This document shows positions 34,037 through 39,388 of a stretch of 39,388 nt of DNA, one piece after another. This stretch comes from Lachnospiraceae bacterium. GTDB taxonomy: Bacteria; Bacillota; Clostridia; Lachnospirales; Lachnospiraceae. The position numbers and the translations under genes were made by a program. Every line of letters begins with the position of its first letter. The first letter of the stretch is position 1. The stretch is from positions 1-39,388 of the forward strand of contig JAFUZE010000106.1 in assembly GCA_017476765.1 (NCBI GenBank). The letters run 5' to 3'. The notes under the pieces were generated by a model. It saw only the letters and a program-made list of their open reading frames with translations. It was not told the DNA's origin and searched no databases.

Positions 34037-36292
34037 ATGAAACGAAGAAACATTAGGAAAGAGACAAACGACAAAAAGGAAACTCTAGGCTGGCGAAACC
34101 CAAAAAAAGTGACAGCGCTTGTCCTTGCGGTGACATTGGCAGTCTCTTCTTGGGCACCGATTACAAACGTGCAGGCAGCGGAGTCGGAACAAGAGACAGA
34201 GGAGGACAAGCAGTATATTGTCTATATCGATCTGCCGGACGATTCGGAGAAAGCTGCGGATGCCGGTTTGGAACAAAGTACAGATTTAAGAGAAGCGGAA
34301 GCGCAAACGGATGCTGACACAAAGGATGACAAGAGTGCCGACGGAGGTTTGACAGCGGATGACGGAAGGGAAGGCGAGAAGGCCGCGGAGACAGAGGCGC
34401 AAACTACGGATAAGGCGGAGAGGAGTTCGGTCAGTGACAATACAGTGGATGATACAGAGCAGGACGCAGAGGATGAGCAGGAGACGGTGCAGGAGGAAGA
34501 GGATCATACTTATGCGGATGGCAGTGCAGAGACAACCGATGACAGAGGCGAGGGGGAAGTCGTCTGGGAAGAAATCCGGGAGGCGGAGCTGCTCATGGAC
34601 GAATCGGCTGACAGTGCCGAACTGACAAAGAATGACAGCGCGATTGTTTATGAGGCAGATTTGACGCAAAAAGAGATTAAGGAGCTTGCGCAGTCCGGCG
34701 CTGAAATCTATGTGGAGGAAAATATCGAGCTTTGGGGAGCAGGCAGCAGATCAAAGGCTGCTTTGAAGAGCGGAAAGCCGGAGACCAAACGACAGGAGAA
34801 GCAGAAAAAGCAGACGACAGGGCAGGAACAGGGAACCGATGGAAAGACAAACAGTAACAACCGTTTGCCGGAGGAGGATGTGCAGAAAACCGAATGGAAC
34901 ATCAGCATGATTCACGGAGACGCAGGCAGCAAGCCTGATGGAGAGCCGGTAAAGGTTGCAATCATGGACAGCGGCATTGAACTGTTGTCCGGGATTCCGG
35001 TGGAAGGGATGGTCAATCTGGTCAAATCCGAGCAGGATGTCCCTTATTACATTAACGATATGGCAGGGCATGGGACGGCGGTTGCGAGTATCGTTTCGGA
35101 CATTGCAGAGGATGCGCAGATATACTGCGTGAAGATTATGGACGAAGATAACCGGGCGACACTCGGAAGTGTCATTGAGGGAATCTACTGGTGTATCGAC
35201 CACGATATTGATATCATAAATATGAGCTTCGGCACAAAGGTACAATCGCAGGCTTTACATAAGGCAATACAGGATGCGGCGGATGCCGGAATCCTGATCG
35301 TATCCTCCGCAGGGAACGGAAACCTTGCAGGGGTGGAATATCCGGCAGCCTTTGAGGAGGTTCTTGCGGTAGGCGCTGTGGATACGTCGGCGCAAAAGAC
35401 GCAGGAGAGTGCAGTAGGAGAGGAAGTCGAGCTTGCAGCTCCGGGTGAACAGATTCTTGCGACGAGCATGTTAGGCTTGGAAACTGTTGTATCGGGAACC
35501 AGTATGGCAGCTCCGCATGTGACGGGAGCAGCGGCAGTGCTCTGGCAGAAGGATAAGACAAAAAGCGCAGATTTTATCCGAGGACTCCTGAAGGAGAGCG
35601 CAAATGATCTCGGCGATGAGAACGCATACGGCAGCGGACTGATTGACCTGCAGTTTGCACTTGAACATTACGACCAGTACGCAACTGCTTATGAGGAGCG
35701 ACAGGATACAGTTGCCGAAACTCAAACGGATGTGCAACTGTTGAGTGAAGAGAACCGTGCGCCAATTGAGACGCATGAGGAGGTTGATTATGTTGAGGGG
35801 AGATGGAAAGCGAACGAGCATAGAGAATTGATTAGCAAAGGAAGCAAAAGTGCCGGACTAGCTTTGGAAGAGGATGAAATAGAAATCTTTAAGTTGGGAA
35901 TGGTGGCACCGGATAAATACTTTAAGGTAAAGGATAGTAAGGATAATCGGGTATGGCATGGAGGTTATATATTTAATTATATAGCGAATTACAAGTTTGC
36001 TACTAATATGGCACAGGCAAAGGGAAATCCATCCAAATTCGGTACAGTAAAAGGGCAGTCAGCGTCAAATCGCTCGTGGATGACCTACTGCATAAATGAT
36101 AAATCGATTCGAGATACGGAAAACAATCGGTGGATTACATACGATGAAATTTTAAAGAGCCATAATTATAGTTCCCAGAACAAGACTGTTCAAGGTAACT
36201 GGCGCAGGATATACTTGTATGGTATGGCGACGCATATTATGTCCGACACATTTTCGCACAGGCATACATTAAACAAGGAACTAGTTATGTAA
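34037..36292 (+). CDS. Secreted S8 (subtilisin-like) serine peptidase, C-terminal domain cut by a frameshift
   Basis: The 751-residue frame has a signal peptide (about 20-48; ALVLAVTLAVSSWAPITNVQ then AA) and an acidic low-complexity propeptide-like region (about 50-200). The S8 domain (about 300-535) carries D311 (AIMDSGIE), H345 (GHGTAVAS), N427 (SSAGNGN) and S489 (SGTSMAAPHV). The final 180 residues are a different, AT-richer domain (GMVAPDKYFKVKD, RVWHGGY, YGMATHIMSDTFSH) that may be a zinc-dependent phospholipase C/nuclease-like helical fold. It stops early because of a -1 shift near 36260; the domain continues in another frame to 36582. TGGAGGA precedes the ATG. Confidence 0.85.
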   Translation: MKRRNIRKETNDKKETLGWRNPKKVTALVLAVTLAVSSWAPITNVQAAESEQETEEDKQYIVYIDLPDDSEKAADAGLEQSTDLREAEAQTDADTKDDKSADGGLTADDGREGEKAAETEAQTTDKAERSSVSDNTVDDTEQDAEDEQETVQEEEDHTYADGSAETTDDRGEGEVVWEEIREAELLMDESADSAELTKNDSAIVYEADLTQKEIKELAQSGAEIYVEENIELWGAGSRSKAALKSGKPETKRQEKQKKQTTGQEQGTDGKTNSNNRLPEEDVQKTEWNISMIHGDAGSKPDGEPVKVAIMDSGIELLSGIPVEGMVNLVKSEQDVPYYINDMAGHGTAVASIVSDIAEDAQIYCVKIMDEDNRATLGSVIEGIYWCIDHDIDIINMSFGTKVQSQALHKAIQDAADAGILIVSSAGNGNLAGVEYPAAFEEVLAVGAVDTSAQKTQESAVGEEVELAAPGEQILATSMLGLETVVSGTSMAAPHVTGAAAVLWQKDKTKSADFIRGLLKESANDLGDENAYGSGLIDLQFALEHYDQYATAYEERQDTVAETQTDVQLLSEENRAPIETHEEVDYVEGRWKANEHRELISKGSKSAGLALEEDEIEIFKLGMVAPDKYFKVKDSKDNRVWHGGYIFNYIANYKFATNMAQAKGNPSKFGTVKGQSASNRSWMTYCINDKSIRDTENNRWITYDEILKSHNYSSQNKTVQGNWRRIYLYGMATHIMSDTFSHRHTLNKELVM

Positions 36293-36582
36293 ACCTCAAA
36301 AAGAATGATGCTTATGATGAGCACGACCCGAATCTGGTCAAGGAGAGGTATATTGATGCACAGACGGCGGTAGTTAATGCCTTGCTTCATTATAAAAACA
36401 ATAAAGCGGGAACTGCCCTTGACTTTGCACCGGCTCAAAAATACTGGGGGAAGTCAAGGAATTATTATCTGAGATTGGTTTTGAATTATGCGAAGGCAAC
36501 ACAGGGTTCCATAAAGACTAGTGATTTAGAAAAGGCATATGGTATGCTCAATTATAACAAACCTGTTGCAACAACAGATTAA
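36262..36582 (+). pseudogene. Out-of-frame remainder of the subtilase C-terminal domain
   Basis: Reading from 36262 one base back (-1), the frame gives AYIKQGTSYVNLKKNDAYDE, then HDPNLVKERYIDAQTAVVNA, and runs without a stop to TAA at 36580. It joins smoothly to DTFSHR of the preceding frame, so the two make one domain of about 290 residues. There is no start codon or ribosome site of its own. The single-base change could be a real mutation, phase-variable slippage (TTTT just upstream), or a sequencing error. Confidence 0.7.
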
Positions 36583-36595
36583 GAAAGGTGGATAT

Positions 36596-37618
36596 ATGAA
36601 GAAGATAAGCAGAAGTATTTTGTGGATATTATTGATGACAGCTGTAGTTGGCTTTGCGCATGCAGACACGGTCAAGGCTGGTTATTGGGCGGGAGAGGAC
36701 GGTGATTTGTATACCTATGGCAAGTACAAATACAGCATTGATTCCGATGGCTCCGTGATAATCTGGGGCTACACAGGAAATGAGACGACAGTGAAGATCC
36801 CGGCTGAGATAGAAGGCAGACCGGTTCGCCATGTCTGGGGATTGATGGAGTACAAGGGAAAGGGAATGTACACCTACTATAAAAACAATAAAACAAGGGA
36901 AATCATAGTCCCTGATGGAGTGGTTTCCATTGGAAGGTTTGGCGACCTGTACCGTGGCTGCGTGAATGTGAAACAGGTGATTTTGCCGGATAGCGTGACA
37001 AAAATATATGCGGATACATTTGGTTACTGTGAAAAGCTTGAGACAATCCGCATATCCCGGGGGTTGAAGGAGATTGGAGTATGTGCTTTTCACAAGTGTA
37101 AATCGCTTAAGAGGATTGAACTTCCGGATGGGTTAGAAAAAATTGATGAAGATGCATTTGCCGATTGTAGCGCTCTGAAAGAAATCAGCATCCCTGATAC
37201 GGTTACGACAATTGGCAATGAAGCTTTTACAAGCTGTGAAAACTTAAAAAATGTAAAGCTTCCCCAAAATCTTACGGTAATTAAGTCGAATACTTTCTCA
37301 ATGTGCTATAAGCTCAAAGAAATCAAGATTCCAAAATCGGTCAAGGAGATAAGAACAAGGGCGTTTGCCAACACCGGATTAACCAGCGTGACAATTCCCG
37401 AGAATGTGACAAAGATCGGGCGACAGGCGTTTGCGTATAATCCGCACCTAAAAAAGATTACGGTAAGGAGTAAGAAAATCAAATCATTTGAATACAAGGC
37501 GTTTCTTACAGGATCGAAATCGAAGGTAACGATTGATGTGCCAAATCAATGTATCAAAAAGTACAAGCGGATGCTGAAGAAGGCGAAAAGCTTTGGCGGA
37601 AAAATGAAAATAAAATAG
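36596..37618 (+). CDS. Exported BspA-type leucine-rich-repeat protein
   Basis: A 340-residue protein with a signal peptide (about 1-24; SILWILLMTAVVGFAHA). From about residue 100 to 300 it has LRR_5 repeats of about 23 residues, for example LKRIELPDGLEKIDEDAFAD and LKEISIPDTVTTIGNEAFTS. The final 33 residues (SKVTIDVPNQCIKKYKRMLK then KAKSFGGKMKIK) closely match the end of the pullulanase. There is no LPXTG sortase motif. The ATG at 36596 follows GAAAGGTGG. It is likely a surface-bound interaction protein; the ligand is unknown. It lies 14 bp after the broken subtilase frame and may share its operon. Confidence 0.88.
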   Translation: MKKISRSILWILLMTAVVGFAHADTVKAGYWAGEDGDLYTYGKYKYSIDSDGSVIIWGYTGNETTVKIPAEIEGRPVRHVWGLMEYKGKGMYTYYKNNKTREIIVPDGVVSIGRFGDLYRGCVNVKQVILPDSVTKIYADTFGYCEKLETIRISRGLKEIGVCAFHKCKSLKRIELPDGLEKIDEDAFADCSALKEISIPDTVTTIGNEAFTSCENLKNVKLPQNLTVIKSNTFSMCYKLKEIKIPKSVKEIRTRAFANTGLTSVTIPENVTKIGRQAFAYNPHLKKITVRSKKIKSFEYKAFLTGSKSKVTIDVPNQCIKKYKRMLKKAKSFGGKMKIK

Positions 37619-37644
37619 AGAACTTATGGAGGAGAAGAGTGAGT

Positions 37645-38208
37645 ATGAATACACAAAGAGAGAGAGTTAAGAGAGCGCTTGTGACAGCTGTATTTTCTTT
37701 TATGGCGGTAATGTTTATGTTTGCCGTTACCCCGATATATACAGAGGCAGCGGCAAAAAAGGTTTCTGCAGCAGCGGACTATAATAAAGCTCCGGCTCTG
37801 AAATCCGGATCAAACAAAGTTACGGTCAAGACTAATTATTCCTATGTAAAATTTACAGCTGTTAAAGCAGGAACATATAGGTTCCAGATTTCTAATCTAG
37901 AGACAATCAATGGAGAAACACCGGATTATAATCTAGGAAATCTTTCTGTTAATTTTAAGGTAAAACAGAAAAATAACTGGGTTCTACAGCCACAGATGCT
38001 CAAAACAAATGGGGGTAAAAATAAAGCGCTGTATGTGACAACAAAAGAGGGTATGAAGCGTTATAATAAGAAAAACAATAGGGAAAAAGATTCTTACCTT
38101 ACATCCAGATATGGGGAATTAAAACTCAAAAAGGGGGACACAGTATATTTGAAATATTTTTATACAAGTCCAAGAGGTACATATAACATTGAAATAAAAG
38201 GAAATTAA
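37645..38208 (+). CDS. Small exported protein of unknown function
   Basis: A 187-residue protein with a signal peptide (about 10-33; ALVTAVFSFMAVMFMFAVTP then IYTEAAA) and a lysine-rich, beta-strand-like mature part (VTVKTNYSYVKFTAVKAGTY, and LKKGDTVYLKYFYTSPRGTY near the end). It may be a bacterial pre-peptidase-like or Ig-like fold, but I do not recognise the family. A GGAGGAG site lies upstream; a GTG at 37639 is an alternative start with tighter spacing. It follows the LRR gene by 26 bp and so probably shares the operon. Confidence 0.75.
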   Translation: MNTQRERVKRALVTAVFSFMAVMFMFAVTPIYTEAAAKKVSAAADYNKAPALKSGSNKVTVKTNYSYVKFTAVKAGTYRFQISNLETINGETPDYNLGNLSVNFKVKQKNNWVLQPQMLKTNGGKNKALYVTTKEGMKRYNKKNNREKDSYLTSRYGELKLKKGDTVYLKYFYTSPRGTYNIEIKGN

Positions 38209-38213
38209 ATGTG

Positions 38214-39388
38214 ATGCATTACCAATGGATTATGAGAAAACACATGAAATTATTTTTGCTGCTTGTATGTGCAGCCCTTTCCGTACATATGTTATCTGCG
38301 GAAATAAGCACAGCAGAGGCGGCAAAAAATGCAAAAACCTTATCCCCATCCATCAAGCTCAAAGGCATCAATGCTGTGAAGGTATCGTGGAAAAAGGTGG
38401 ATGGTGCGACGGAATATCGGGTTTATCGTGCGAAAAGAAAAGATTCCGGCAGCGATTCATCCGGTGCGAGGTGGACGAATTACAAATTATTAGCTGTCCT
38501 GTCAAGGGATGCAAAATCTTATGTGGACACCAGATGTAAATTGGGGGAGTTTTATTCCTATAAAATCAGCGCCTACAAAAAGGTGGGCGGTAAAAAGAAA
38601 CTGGTCACGCAAGCCAAAGCTTCCCGATATCTCGGTGTTTCGCAGCTGCAATGGGATCAGGCACAGGCACACTTTCATGCTTATTTCAAAGAAAACGACG
38701 TGTTTCTGTACTGGGACGGACATGGAATCATGCCGGATGGATATGAAATATATCGAAAAGAAAAAGGAAGCTCTTATCAAAAGATCAAAACCGTGTATGA
38801 TTGGAATCACGGCGGCGGAAAAGAAAACGGAAAGCGCTATACGGACAAGAAGCTCAAAGTAGGAAAGAACGGGAAATTTTATTACTATAAAGCACGATTT
38901 TTTACCTATCTGGACGGGAAAAAGCTGTATGGGGCATACAGTGAGCCGTTGAAGCTGTTAGCAGTAAACAAAGCCGGGAAATTTTCGGTCAAACTGATCA
39001 CAGAAAGAGTGGGTGATACCCCTGAGGTAATTGTGGCGATAAAGAGTGACAAGTATAACGGTACTCTCTCGTTTGATCAGGAGTCCTTTCTTTTGACTAC
39101 CGCAAAGGATTTGAAAGAAATAGGGTGGACTGACGATCTTGATTGGGAGTTAGAAAAAGAAGACAGAGATGATATGGACTGGCAGCTGCGAACGGTTGTG
39201 GAGCGGTCACAGGTGTTAAAACTCAACGAATGCAGTACGGATGGTAAAACCTATAAGAAATTTGTCAAATCAGAACAGGAACTGAAAGCCGGCGGTACGA
39301 TTTATCTCAAACTGGTGAAAGCGGATGGAGGAAGCATTGATTTGACAGGAAATTCCCTGGCTTTGTACGCATGCGGTGTGACGTATCA
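38214..39388 (+). CDS. Exported protein with Fn3-like domain, truncated by the window edge
   Basis: The frame is open from 38214 to the last base with no stop (at least 391 codons), so the C-terminus is missing. A signal peptide (KLFLLLVCAALSVHMLSAEI then STAEAA) is followed by fibronectin type III-like repeats (LKGINAVKVSWKKVDGATEY then RVYRAK, and MPDGYEIYRKEKGSSYQKIK). An acidic, strand-rich region follows. The ATG at 38214 (or GTG at 38211) lies after AAAAGGA. A shorter frame at 38225-38539 in another phase is only a shadow. It seems to be a cell-surface or secreted adhesin-like protein in the same cluster. Confidence 0.8.
   Translation, partial: MHYQWIMRKHMKLFLLLVCAALSVHMLSAEISTAEAAKNAKTLSPSIKLKGINAVKVSWKKVDGATEYRVYRAKRKDSGSDSSGARWTNYKLLAVLSRDAKSYVDTRCKLGEFYSYKISAYKKVGGKKKLVTQAKASRYLGVSQLQWDQAQAHFHAYFKENDVFLYWDGHGIMPDGYEIYRKEKGSSYQKIKTVYDWNHGGGKENGKRYTDKKLKVGKNGKFYYYKARFFTYLDGKKLYGAYSEPLKLLAVNKAGKFSVKLITERVGDTPEVIVAIKSDKYNGTLSFDQESFLLTTAKDLKEIGWTDDLDWELEKEDRDDMDWQLRTVVERSQVLKLNECSTDGKTYKKFVKSEQELKAGGTIYLKLVKADGGSIDLTGNSLALYACGVTY

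Noticed and set aside
38225..38539. 104-codon frame near the right edge
   Set aside because: The in-frame signal-peptide protein from 38214, open to the window end, explains the same DNA better.
1..39388. CRISPR array, tRNA, rRNA, intact transposase or prophage
   Set aside because: No regularly spaced repeats, tRNA-like cloverleaf, rRNA segments or integrase/transposase motifs were noticed on either strand.

Overview
The window looks like a chromosomal segment from a spore-forming, Gram-positive Clostridia, most likely a starch-using gut Lachnospiraceae. This is inferred from gene content, not from a database match. The signs are a complete spoIIAA-spoIIAB-sigF operon, strong AGGAGG-type ribosome binding sites, sigma-A promoters, lipobox signal peptides, a large surface pullulanase ending in BspA-type leucine-rich repeats, and a MalEFG-type importer with GH13 enzymes. 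Most genes are moderate in GC; two stretches (about 6.2-8.1 kb and about 35.8-38.2 kb) are clearly more AT-rich.

Layout. 1-2731: the 3' part of a Rad3/DinG-type helicase converging on endonuclease IV (nfo). 2732-3308: a gene-poor stretch with a pair of perfect DnaA boxes in a 13-bp inverted repeat, next to TGACA-type repeats. 3309-6211: a GH13 glycosidase and an Ala/Glu/Lys-rich coiled-coil protein with a SHOCT-like end. 6295-8107: an AT-rich pair, a SleB-type cell-wall hydrolase and an anchored protein of unknown function. 8237-10294: a PadR-DUF1700-DUF4097 operon with a dyad-rich control region. 10291-17133: a LacI regulator divergent from a maltodextrin importer (binding protein and two permeases, no ATPase) and a cyclomaltodextrinase-like GH13. 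17238-21626: the pullulanase, converging on that operon through a shared bidirectional terminator. 21985-24730: a scarred region holding a short glycosyltransferase-like gene lacking its metal motif, remnants of a blaI-blaR1 pair, and a DUF1016/YhcG nuclease-family gene. 24923-33721: mostly core genes, namely valS, folC, a 47-residue ORF, a zinc-ribbon/TPR membrane protein, the spoIIA operon, and a lipoprotein with an FKBP domain. 34037-39388: a surface or secreted cluster with a subtilase whose C-terminal domain is cut by a frameshift, an LRR surface protein, a small exported protein, and an exported Fn3-like protein running off the end.

How the genes fit together. The pullulanase would debranch starch or glycogen at the cell surface. 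The importer would take up the maltodextrins and the two cytoplasmic GH13 enzymes would process them, under the LacI regulator; the energizing ATPase must be encoded elsewhere. The spoIIA operon sets forespore sigma-F activity, and its anti-sigma factor carries an unusual insertion of about 46 residues.

The best leads are that SpoIIAB insertion, the frameshifted subtilase with a possible metal-dependent hydrolase tail, the C-terminal module shared by the pullulanase and the LRR protein, the DnaA-box palindrome, the nfo terminator embedded in the helicase reading frame, the blaIR remnant, and the PadR-type operator. No CRISPR array, tRNA, rRNA or intact transposase was seen.
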